From Heligmosomoides polygyrus polygyrus (taxonomy: Eukaryota > Nematoda > Chromadorea > Rhabditida > Heligmosomidae), in assembly GCA_947396885.1 (NCBI GenBank), contig OX377201.1, forward strand, positions 7,798,934 through 7,862,933: a stretch of 64,000 bases of DNA, in the 5' to 3' direction. Of this stretch, positions 54,826 to 63,584 are shown piece after piece. Under the pieces are notes generated by a model. It saw only the letters and a program-made list of their open reading frames with translations. It was not told the origin of the DNA and made no database searches. Every line of letters starts with the position of its first letter. Within the stretch, counting starts at the first letter, position 1. Made by a program: the position numbers and the translations under genes.

Positions 54826-54998
54826 ATTCATATCGCCTCCACGACATCCCGTAGAAGTAGAACGGATGGCCCATCCTAATAGGGATTGAGTCTCCCTAGT
54901 TTATACTTGCGCCACCACGCGGCGCGGCACCACGATCGTCACAGATATCGATTTTTCTCCCGATCGCGCCGCTCGATCGATATCTATTACGACTATGG
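54826..54998 (+). mobile_element. Second SINE/MITE junction, truncated duplicate
   Basis: This segment starts in the SINE (ATCGCCTCCACGACATCCCG), crosses into a family B MITE (CTAGTTTATACTTGCGCC) and stops at GACTATGG without the right MITE end. The same SINE-to-MITE junction is seen about 400 bp upstream. A duplication of the composite is the simplest reading. Confidence 0.8.
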
Positions 54999-55216
54999 AT
55001 ATGAGTAGATATGACTTTTTTGCTGACATTTCTTTCAGCATACTTCACGAAATGTTTATGCTTCGCGTGAGTTTTGCATATAAATGAATAAATAAATAAA
55101 TAAATAAATAAATAATATGATGTACTATAGCTTTCAGTAAAGCTCCGTCGAGTCCAGAAGCGCCATCACGTAGACTGCAAAGCAATGTTACAATAAAAAT
55201 AAAAATAAAATCTATA

Positions 55217-55510
55217 TAAAGGAAAGGACAAGGGACGGCCTTACTCAATATCTTCTTGGGATGCGCCACGCATTCTACTTCTACAGGATGCCGTGGAGGC
55301 GATTTGAATGCGTATTTGGCCATAGAATGACTTGCGGTGGCTAGCCGATGAACAAGTCAGCGCTTTATCCTTCCCAGACAAGTCTGGTACCAATTAACCG
55401 ATCCCGGAGGGATGGAAGGCTTGGTTGGCCTAGGCGGATCCGAACCAGGAACCCGGTATCGGGTGCAGGCGATAGTCGGCGCCTCCTTCGACTGCGCTAC
55501 ACGCGTCCTA
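55217..55510 (-). mobile_element. SINE-like element, full length
   Basis: Inverse copy. A few bases are lost around CCTAGGCGGATCCGAACC. It is flanked by AAATAAAT and AATAATATG simple sequence. Confidence 0.9.
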
Positions 55511-56157
55511 CGTATAAATATGTAAACATAAACAATAAATAATATGTAATAAACAATGCCTTCTATAAAGCTTCATCGAATCCAGCTAGAGCCGAAGCGC
55601 CTCCACTTAAACTGCGAAACAATGTGGTAATAAAAAATAAATAAAATAATATATACACTCATTTTAAAAAAGTGCTTTAGATCAGACTGTTGGCGGGGGG
55701 GGGGGGGGGGGTTATCGATGAGCGTAGATGAGCACAAAATGAGAAGAAACAGAAAGAATAATGATGTAGAACATATTGGCAGAGATGAAGAAGGGCACCA
55801 GAGAAGGCTGCGCCACTTCAAGAAAATGAAGCCGAGTCTGATAGCCTCTCCTGGGTCCATGAACACTACAGGCGCCAGGCTGCACCCCGCAGCGTTCCAG
55901 CATTGCACACGGTCGTGAATGCTGCGTTAACACATGCAATAAAGCGCAACGACGACGAGACGATTCCCGCCAGAGGAACGAACGATGTCATTCTTCCGGC
56001 CTTGCCGACAATTCCAATCGAAGGATCAGACAAACAGAACAGATGATATGAGCATTCGATTCAGAAGTGGTGCACAAAATATTGTAATAATAATAAAAAT
56101 ATGGAAGCGATAGAAGAACAAACACAAAGGCCATTAAATCCTTAACACTAGCCGTAC
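55511..56157. other. AT-rich DNA and a G tract
   Basis: A run of about 17 G at 55694-55711 and AATAATAATAAAAATATGG near 56086. No exon recognised before the candidate at 56158. Confidence 0.5.
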
Positions 56158-56232
56158 CTTCGTAGTCGGTGCGTACCAGCCAGCCGCCGGAGGTGGACTG
56201 CCATTCGCTTTTGTTGATCCGCCACGACTCAC
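56158..56232 (-). CDS. Candidate 75-nt symmetric exon, unidentified
   Basis: Between an acceptor-like GTTGTTCAG (56235-56233) and a donor-like GTACGG (56157), the frame ESWRINKSEWQSTSGGWLVR..DYE is open and phase 1-1. Its Trp/Gly-rich composition and codon use look coding and contrast with the AT-rich flanks. Phase 1 does not fit the phase-0 junctions of the scaffold gene, so if real it needs a phase-1 partner or belongs to a nested gene. No family recognised. Confidence 0.25.
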
Positions 56233-56284
56233 CTGAACAACGGTGGCTTTTCAATGGGTCTTCACGCTGTTCAGATGAAGTGAA

Positions 56285-57450
56285 GGCACTATTGTACTTT
56301 AGCGACTCCAGAGGTCGAAAAAAATTTCGCCCAAACTCCGCCTAGGGAGGTTATTTGGGGTGCTGATCACGAATCTGACATCTGTGTTTAATATTTCGGC
56401 CGATCACGGTAGGTTACGGTAGGTACGGGTGACTAAGACTGCCATGTCATAATAACCGATTTCGCCCAAACTTTGCCTAGGGGGGAAGGGTTATTTGGTG
56501 CGCTGATCACGAATCTGACATTTATTTTTCGTTTTACGCTGGAGTACGGTAGGTTACGGTAGGTATGGGTGATATGGGTGACTAAGGCTGTCATGGTCAT
56601 AGTAACCGATTTGCCCAAACTCCTCCTAGGGGGGGAAGGGTTATTTGGTGCGCTGATCACTAATCTGACATTCATTTTTCGTTTTACGATGGAGTACGGT
56701 AGGTTACGGTAGATATGGGTGACGAAGGCTGCCAAGGTCATAATAACCGATTTCGCCGAAACTTCGCCTAGGAGGATATTGGGGTGCTATCACGAATATG
56801 ACATCTGTTTTTGAAATTTCGGCCGATTACGGTAGGTTACGGTAGGTACGGGTGACTAGTCAAAGTCATAATCACCGATTTCGCCCAAACTTCGCCTAGG
56901 GGGTTACCTGGAGTGCTGATCTCGAATCTGACATCCGCTTTTCGTATTACGCTGGAGTACGGTAGATACGGGTGACTAAGACTGCCAAGGTCATAATAAT
57001 CGATTTCGCCCAAACTTCGCCTAGGGGGTTACCTGGGGTGCTGATCTCGAATCTGACATCTGCTTTTCGTACTACGCTGGAGTACGGTAGATACGGGTGA
57101 CTAAGGCTGCCAAGGTCATAATAACCGATTTCGCCCAAACTCCGCCTAGGAGGTTATTGGGGTGCTGATCACGAATCTGACATCTGTGTTTAAAATTTCG
57201 GTCGATTACGGGAGGTTACGGTAGGTACGGGTGACTAAGGCTGCCATGGTCATAATAACCGATTTGCCCATACTCCTCCTAGGGGGAAGGGTTATTTGGT
57301 GCGCTGATCACGAATCTCACATCCGTTTTTCGTTTTACGCTGGAGTACGTTAGGTTACGGTAGGTATTGGTGACTAAGGCTGCCAAGGTCATAATAACCA
57401 ATTTCGCTCAAACTTCTCCTAGGTTATTTGGTGCGCTGATCACTAATCAA
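56285..57450. repeat. Tandem array of the dispersed repeat, about 8-9 units
   Basis: Units of roughly 125-150 nt, each with CCGATTTCGCCCAAACT, CGCCTAGG plus a G run, TTATTTGG(G/T)G(T/C)GCTGATCAC, GAATCTGACATCYG and ACGGTAGGTTACGGTAGGTA. The start of the phrase recurs near 56459, 56608, 56749, 56875, 57000, 57126, 57260 and 57400. Confidence 0.88.
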
Positions 57451-57539
57451 TTCGGACTCGGAATCGAACTGAACCACACTTGATATCATCCAAACCAAAA
57501 CAATCTTTGTCCACATTAAAATAGACTCTTCAATACGGT

Positions 57540-58460
57540 TAAAATACTTTTTGTTCAGGGAAAATTGATTTTGAACAACTCTCCATAAGAATTTTCAAAA
57601 TTCAATTGCTCAAATAAGTGAACACGAAAATTGATAATTTTATAAAAATTTCTATTTTCAAGGGAAATAAAAAAATTGTTTTAAAGCACATTTCCTTTGA
57701 CTGCTGGAGTAAAAATTGATTTAGTACAACTTTCTTTGAAAATTTTTAAAATTCAGTTGCTCAAATAAGTGTACACAAAGATTGACAATTTTATAAAATT
57801 TCTATTTTTAAGGAAAATGAAAAATTAAAATTTAGTCTAAAGCACATTTTCATTGATTGCTGGAGTAAAAAATTGATTTAGTACAACTTTCTTTAAAATT
57901 TTTCAAAATGCAATTGCTCAAATAAGAGAACGCAAAGATTGATAATTTTATAAAATTTCTATTTTTAAGGAAAATAAAAAAATTAAAATTTGTTTTAAAA
58001 TACATTTTCATTAGATTTCTAAAGCAAATGCTGCTTACCAAAATGCAAATATCGTTTAGTGTGTTAATGGAAGAGATCGCGCCATGCACTCGACTTACTC
58101 GTTGCGATTTTCACGCAAAAACTCTGTTTGCGAGGAGTCGCACAGAATTATACGGTATAACAGAAACAGTTATAAAAACTGATATCCTCACATTGTGGTT
58201 TTAGATAAGCAGCATTTACTCTTGCAATGGTGGCCAAGTGCATGGCGCAATCTCTTCCTTCAATACATTAAATGATTGCCGCATTCCTACTCTTTAAGAT
58301 GAAAATTAATTGATTATTTCCCTCGGAAAATGGAATTTTGAGAAAATTTCAAACAGCGCGCTCACTTATTGGGAAAGTTAATTCAAAAAATATCACACGA
58401 AATCAAGTTAAATTTTCCTCAAGCAAAAAATTATTCTAATATTTTTGGAAAGTCTCCATT
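57540..58460. repeat. AT-rich foldback-related DNA with internal tandem unit
   Basis: A unit of about 125-130 nt containing GATTTAGTACAACTTTCTTT, CAATTGCTCAAATAAG and GATAATTTTATAAAATTTCT repeats about three times (57550-58010). A family E-like GATCGCGCCATGCACTCGAC block follows. Confidence 0.75.
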
Positions 58461-58729
58461 TTAATGGAAAAGAGATTGCTTTGAGCGTATGACCCAGGGT
58501 TAGTACACTATCATAAGGAAGACATATAGAAGCCTGTGTGTGTTTACATTTAATCTCAATACCACTGAAGAATGTCTGAAAGAAGAGATCGGAGAGGCGG
58601 TCTCCAACAGCCAAACAAACTATTAATTAATTCCTTCAAGACGGTCATTATTTTCGCAGCACGCTAACATGGAGAATCTAGTCGCGATCAGAAACTCTAA
58701 ACACCCTCGTATTTAAGCTGCCATCTCAC

Positions 58730-58852
58730 CCTTTCGATGTTTGGAAGAGACATGTTGATTTCGATTCCTTGTTCCTGATACCACTGGGCTCCTTCCTCGG
58801 AGATGACCAGCATTTCACAACGAACCGCATTCTCCTTAATACGCTCGACCAC
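58730..58852 (-). CDS. nrfl-1: nrfl-1-like exon 4: end of PDZ1 and start of linker
   Basis: This 123-nt phase 0-0 exon encodes 41 residues, beginning VVERIKENAVRCEMLVISEE and ending SLPNIER. It finishes helix alpha-B and the last PDZ strand, then runs into the GAQWY region that follows PDZ1 in the nematode protein. It is not visible as a long open frame; I found it by reading the correct frame between the acceptor CATTTCAG (58855-58853) and the donor GTGAGA (58729). The downstream intron reaches the PDZ2 exon 51.6 kb away. Confidence 0.9.
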
Positions 58853-59037
58853 CTGAAATGATCAACAGTTGATTCAGAAGGCCACACGGCACTAGAGTTC
58901 AAGTATACACGAATGCAGGCAGCTGCTGTGTCAAAGTGAACCACCTAGCACAAGTGAGGAATTGGGCCATGATGACCCTATTAGTGTTCCACTCGCGAGT
59001 CGCCGGCTCGTTCATTGTGAATACAATAAATTTAAAC

Positions 59038-59240
59038 AAAGGTAAAGGACGGCGTTATTCAGTCCCTCTGTGGGATGCGCCATGCATTCTACTTCTACAG
59101 GACATCGTGTAGGCAATTTTAGCACTTATTCGGCCGATACAGTAGCTTCCAGCTGCCAGCCGATAGAAAAATTTGGGACAGTTTATACTTGCGCCCATGC
59201 GCGGCGCGGCACCATGATCGACATAAATATCAGTTTTCCT
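59038..59240 (-). mobile_element. SINE 3' fragment fused to a half family B MITE
   Basis: The SINE 3' half (59038-59173, starting at the AAAGGACGGCGTTATTC end) is truncated near GCCAGCCGATAG. A half MITE follows (TATACTTGCGCCCATGCGCG, to about 59240). A plus-strand SINE begins soon after. Confidence 0.75.
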
Positions 59241-59255
59241 ATATAACATCTACAC

Positions 59256-59540
59256 CGTGGAGCGTAGTCGAAGGAGGCGCCGGTTGTCGCCTGCACGCGA
59301 TACCAGGTTCGGATTTCTCGCCCAGGCCAACCAAGCCTTCCATCCCTCCGGGGTCGGTAAATTGGTACCAGACGTGTCTGGGAAGGATAGAGTGACTGAT
59401 TTGTTCATCGGCTGGTCGCCGCAAGTCATTCTATGGCCAAATACGCTTTCAACACGCCTCCACGACATCCCGTAGAAGTAGAATGCGTGGCGCATCCCAA
59501 AGAGGATTGAATAACGCCGTCCTTTATCGTTATCCTTTAA
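59256..59540 (+). mobile_element. SINE-like element, B-box region shortened
   Basis: Head CGTGGAGCGTAGTCGAAGGA. The repeated TCCTGG before TTCGGATTT is lost. Tail TCCTTTATCGTTATCC. Confidence 0.88.
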
Positions 59541-59816
59541 CATCTACACCATTTTCACATCGAATTGGACACTTTTCAAATCAAATTGGACCCTCTTCTA
59601 ATCCTAAGTTAGCTTTAAGACTTTTGAAGTCAAAACGAACTCTCCCAAATCGAAACGACCTTCAGGCAGTTTAAATTACAGACTCAATAAAATGGCTAGA
59701 ATAATTTTTTGCTCAAGGAAAATCTGGTATAACTTTCTTTGAAATTTTTTGACCTTACCTGCCCCAATAATTGTAATAATTTTATAATTCTGTTTTTAAT
59801 ATTATTATATTATTAC
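59541..59816. repeat. AT-rich foldback family E, left half
   Basis: CACCATTTTCACATCGAATT through TACCTGCCCCAATAATTGTA. It is cut by the SINE at 59817 and seems to continue after it at 60130. Confidence 0.78.
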
Positions 59817-60114
59817 ATAGGATAAAGATAAAGGATAAAGGACGGCGTTACTTGAACCCTTTTGGGACGCGCCACGCATTCTACTTCTACGAGATATCGT
59901 GGAGGCGGTTTGAATGCGTATTTGACCATACAATGACTTGGCCAGCCGATGAACAAGACAGCGCTCTATCCTTCCCAGACAAGTGTGACACCAATTCACC
60001 GAGCTCGGAGTGATGGAAGGCTTGGTTGGTCTGGGCGGTAAATCCGAACCAAGAACCTGGTATCGGGTGCACGCCACAGCTGGCACCTCCTCCGACTGCG
60101 CTACACGCGTCCCG
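59817..60114 (-). mobile_element. SINE-like element, full length
   Basis: Inverse copy with a long tail (GGATAAAGATAAAGGATAAAG) and head end GCGCTACACGCGTCCC. Confidence 0.9.
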
Positions 60115-60129
60115 TTACACATTAATCCT

Positions 60130-60659
60130 ATTACTAGAAAATATTAATACTTTTTAAAATATAAAGTTTTAAAAAATAATAAATTAAAATCTGCCTTAAA
60201 ACATAGTAAAGAAGCAAGTTTACATCGCATTAAAAGATCAGATCGCGCCACAACTTTTATTTGATTGATAGTGTCAATGCCACTTACACGAACAAACAAA
60301 AAGGGAATATGTGTGTTCTTCACAGTTGTCTTTGTTATATCATTAAAGGGTGTCAAATTCCATGCTAACAGAAATTATGCTATCAATCGAATAAAAATGG
60401 CGACGTCTTGAAAGTGGGCATGGCGCTATCTATTTCGGCCCCAAAAATGGCTTCATGCTCTTTAAAACAGGCTTTAAATAATTATTTTTCCTCAAAAAAT
60501 AAAAATTTCCTAAATTTTCAAACAACGTGTTCACTTTTGAGTAGATGATTTAAAACTTCAAAGTTATACTAAAATTTTCCTTAAACAAGAGAGTCTCTAG
60601 TTTAATGTAGAAGAGGCTTATTCCGATTTGGAAGAGCTCCCTTGATTTCAAAAGTCTTA
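60130..60659. repeat. AT-rich foldback family E, right half
   Basis: AAAAAATAATAAATTAAAAT through GATTTCAAAAGTCTTACG. With 59541-59816 it makes one family E copy split by a SINE. Confidence 0.75.
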
Positions 60660-61645
60660 CGAGGGAAGCCCGTGAAGTTCCCCGAAGATTCTCAACGGGA
60701 CCTATTTATATGGTGTTGTAGGGCTTGAAATGAGGATCAAAGAAGTGTTTTTCGTTTTTGCAACAGGCCACTGGGTGGTCCGAAAATGACGAAAAACTGT
60801 CGCAAGGCAACCCCATGTGATTGCCGGGATACGGTCCACCAACAGTGCGGAGTTGGCCGAGTGGGTAGTGTTGAGGACTCGTGGGCTCGAGTTCTGGGGG
60901 GAGGAGGGTTCGGATCCAAACGTATGCAAATTGCTGCCGTAGTTTTGCATCTTCTGCCACTATCATGAAATCATATAAGTTTTTACCCTACAAACTTCGA
61001 GATTCGTATGGTAGTGTTTTTTTTTGGAGGCATAAGAAGAATTCCTACCTCAAGCCTGTTAGTGAGTTTGGATTCACGTTATTGTCACTATTGTTACCCA
61101 TTGCTTGTTGTTATCTCCATTAAATATATAATATTTGACAGCTATTTTTTCCGGCTCATCAATCATATCTGTGCTGACCCATCCGTCTTCAGCCAAGGTC
61201 TTCGCAAGAGATAAACATGCGGTAATAGCACATCAATTTTCTGCGCGATCACACCTCACTGTAACGTATTCTAACGATGGAGCGTATAAGACAGAATGGT
61301 CCACAATGGTGTGTAAATGACAAAACCTATGACTAACATATGATTTCATGATAGTGGCAGAAGATGCAAAACTACTGCAGCAATTTGCATATGTCTGGAT
61401 CCGAACCCCCGACCTTGTGCTCACGAGTCCTCAACACTGCCCACTCGGCCAACTCGGCACTGCAGATGGACGGCATGTCAGTAATCACACGGGGTTGCCT
61501 TGCGACAGTTTTTCGTCATTTTCGAGCCACCTATTTGTCCGTAGCAAAAACGAGAAACACATCTGCGTTCCTCGTCTCATGGCGTACAACACCTTATAAG
61601 TCTCGATGAGCATCATCATTGGGGGAACTTCTTGGGCTTCTCTTG
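60660..61645. mobile_element. Long inverted-repeat element with tRNA-like modules in both arms
   Basis: The arms at about 60660-60985 and 61337-61645 pair over most of their length (GGGAAGCCCGTGAAGTTCCC with the inverse near 61622; TTGCATCTTCTGCCACTATC with GATAGTGGCAGAAGATGCAA). The left arm has a Ser/Leu-like tRNA module at 60847-60917 with GTTGGCCGAGTGGGTAGTG (A box) and GGGTTCGGATCC (B box). The right arm has the inverse at 61395-61464. The spacer is about 350 nt of AT-rich DNA. Confidence 0.85.
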
Positions 61646-62109
61646 TTAGGCTAGCTTGGAAGAGTGCCCAATTTGGTTTGGAAATTGTCCAATTTGACGT
61701 GAAAATTGTGCAAAAAAACCTAATCCGCCAATTATCATCTTCTTAAAATGCTGATAACGCCATCCTCAGCCAAATACTGCGAACTGCAGACACTCAAGAC
61801 TAGATCGACAGCAACGTTTACATCCCCACTTTGCGAACCAGTGAGGTTAAAGCCGTCCGCTGGACATTTCTAAGTTTTTCTCAACTGCTACTCTGATTTT
61901 TTAAAACAAAAATATCCCAATGAACCGTTGCGTTGGTTGCTAATAGACAGCAGGCTTCCAGAGCCGTTATTGAGAATTCAGATGACCCATAATCGGTGCT
62001 GAAGATCATAGTTAGCCTCCTATCCACCTTCAAGGAGTTCACCATAAATAGATGCTGCGGAGGGCAAGAAGGAAAGACTAAGTCATTTGGACAGCCTAGG
62101 CCTCCCTTA
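61646..62109. other. Intron 3 sequence, nothing recognised
   Basis: Family E end words at 61655-61710 (GAAGAGTGCCCAATTTGG; CCAATTTGACGTGAAAATTG), then unique sequence. Confidence 0.5.
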
Positions 62110-62243
62110 GGCCCCGTTTATACTTCGTCGCGGCGCGACGCGACGCCACGTATAGTGGCCATATTGATTGTGCGACGCGATCGATCAATTTGGCCTTATT
62201 GCGTGGCCATCGCGTCGCTCCGCGATAAAGTATAAACGGGGCC
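62110..62243. mobile_element. Palindromic MITE, family A, just downstream of exon 3
   Basis: Ends GGCCCCGTTTATACTTCG and AAAGTATAAACGGGGCC, flanked by TTA. It lies in intron 3, about 50 nt from the exon 3 donor. Confidence 0.9.
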
Positions 62244-62292
62244 TTACGCTGCCACTAGCGCAAGAAAGCAAAATTTCTCAATAGAATCTCAC

Positions 62293-62382
62293 CTTCTTAT
62301 GGCTTTCTCCGACGATGCTGTGTCCATTAACGGCGAAAATACGATCGCCCATGCGAAGACCTCCTAGGTCAGCTGGCGAGCC
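62293..62382 (-). CDS. nrfl-1: nrfl-1-like exon 3: core strands of PDZ1
   Basis: This 90-nt phase 0-0 exon encodes 30 residues from GSPADLGGL to GESHKK. GLRMGDRIFAVNG is the standard PDZ core (GL..GD.I..VNG). The histidine in SHKK occupies the first position of helix alpha-B and marks a class I domain, which prefers S/T-x-hydrophobic C-termini. The acceptor is ATTTTCAG and the donor is GTGAGA. The next intron is about 3.4 kb and holds a MITE, a long inverted repeat, SINEs and AT-rich foldback DNA. Confidence 0.92.
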
Positions 62383-62442
62383 CTGAAAATGGGGTGGAAA
62401 TTCAGGGATGTCACGAATAGAAGACAAACGGGACGGACGTAC

Positions 62443-62505
62443 CTTATCAACCATGCCCACGAATTGACCACGGCCACGCTCTGCATGGAGATTGTATCCA
62501 TATTC
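62443..62505 (-). CDS. nrfl-1: nrfl-1-like exon 2: carboxylate-binding loop of PDZ1
   Basis: This 63-nt phase 0-0 exon encodes 21 residues beginning EYGYNLHAERGRG and ending MVDK. YGYNL is the PDZ carboxylate-binding loop (GLGF equivalent), which binds the C-terminal carboxylate of partner proteins. The acceptor is TTTTTCAG and the donor is GTACGT. A SINE tail begins only about 12 nt upstream of the acceptor, so part of the branch/pyrimidine region is SINE-derived. The following intron is only 60 nt, a typical nematode minimum. Confidence 0.9.
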
Positions 62506-62519
62506 CTGAAAAAGAAAAT

Positions 62520-62695
62520 GTATAAAGGATAAAGGACGGCGCTATTCAATCCGTTTTGGGATGCGCCACGCATTCTGCTTCTACGGGATATCGTGGAGGC
62601 GATATGGATGCGCATTTGGCCATACAATAACTTTCGGTGGCCAGTCGATAAACAAGCCAGCGCTTTATCCTTCCCAAACAAGGCTGATTCCAATT
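62520..62695 (-). mobile_element. SINE-like 3' part abutting the exon 2 acceptor
   Basis: In gene orientation the SINE tail (TCCTTTATCCTTTATA) ends about 12 nt before the TTTTTCAG acceptor at 62508-62506. The head is missing beyond CAAGGCTGATTCCAA. Confidence 0.88.
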
Positions 62696-62998
62696 TTTTT
62701 ACACCTAGTCCTAAAAAACATCTCAAATAAAGTCTGCGTATTGGCTGAAACTAATAGGTTTTGGCCAAACCTAGTGAAACATGTGAGGATTAGGCCGCAG
62801 TGAAGGACTCGATAAGGAATTTTCTATGTGCCACTCCGTGAGGCATTGATAACGAAGAGAAGAGAGAAAGGAAGACCAAATCGAAAGAGGTGGGAGTGCA
62901 TTTCTGTGTGTCTACCACTACTCACAAACACTAAGAGATCTTGAGGGAATGAGCACTACCCGAGAGATCTTAAACAGTCTTTATTATGGGCGGACTAT

Positions 62999-63286
62999 GG
63001 GCGCGTGTAGCGCAGTCGGAGGAGGCGCCTACTGTCGCGTGCACTCCATACGAGGTTCCTGGTTCGGATTTCCCGCCCAGGCCAACCTAGCCTTCCATCC
63101 TTCCGGGGTCGGTGAATTGGTACCAAACTTGTCTGGGAAGATAAAGCGCTGACTTGTTCATCGGCTGTCCACCGCAAGTCATTGTATGGCCAAATACGCA
63201 TTCAACTCGCCTTCACGACATCGCGTAGAAGTAGAATGCGTGGCGCATCCCAAAGGGGATTGAATAACGCCGTCCTTTATTCTTTT
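62999..63286 (+). mobile_element. SINE-like element, full length, in intron 1
   Basis: Head GGGCGCGTGTAGCGCAGTCG, 3' end AACGCCGTCCTTTATTC. It is opposite in orientation to the gene and to the 62.6 kb copy. Confidence 0.92.
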
Positions 63287-63475
63287 TTCGATTCTCGAAC
63301 AATATTCGAATACGGCTCACTCTCGACGTTAGAATTTGAACAATATTCGAAAATCTAGCAATATCGAATATTCGACTATTCGAATCATTCGTTCGAGTAC
63401 AGTTATTCTGCTTACTGTGCTTCAAGCGCTCTATGAGAAGGCGTTGAATATGAGCGGAAATAGCGACGAAAGTAC

Positions 63476-63584
63476 CTGATCCGGTGAGGTCTTCTCGACT
63501 ATGCAGAGCCTGGGAGAAGGAGCGTCGGGAGGGAGTTGAACCATTGTAGGAGTCGAATCGGCAATACCGTCAGTTGAGAGCTGT
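63476..63584 (-). CDS. nrfl-1: nrfl-1-like exon 1: start codon and first strand of PDZ1
   Basis: The ATG is at 63544 in a good context (CCTACAATGG) and gives 23 residues ending in PDQ at 63476, followed by the donor GTACTT. The short N-terminus contains PRLCIVEK, the typical first beta strand of a PDZ domain. It reads on in frame into EYGYNL of the next exon. A TTTCAG acceptor ends at 63585, leaving a 40-nt 5' UTR. In a nematode this could be a spliced-leader addition site or the acceptor of a cis-spliced 5' UTR intron; sequence alone does not decide. The surrounding 63.4-64.0 kb is free of the repeats that fill the introns, so a promoter nearby is plausible. Confidence 0.85.

Larger units (their letters stand above)
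5520..63584 (-). other. nrfl-1: NHERF/EBP50-like two-PDZ scaffold gene, whole locus
   Basis: Span of the gene whose exons are listed separately, from a likely 5' UTR acceptor at 63584 to the stop of a probable last exon at 5520. Order on the minus strand is start exon, PDZ1 (three further exons), an unseen linker, PDZ2 (two exons) and a C-terminal tail. Recognised introns are about 970, 60, 3440, 51608, 94 and 1022 nt. Proteins of this family are cytoplasmic adaptors that hold membrane transporters and receptors through class I PDZ domains and bind ERM proteins (ezrin/radixin/moesin) through a short C-terminal helix at the apical cortex. The assignment rests on PDZ motifs and on remembered similarity to the C. 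elegans protein. The visible coding sequence is about 276 residues including the tentative tail, shorter than the nematode protein, so linker and serine-rich exons are probably missing. Confidence 0.85.
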
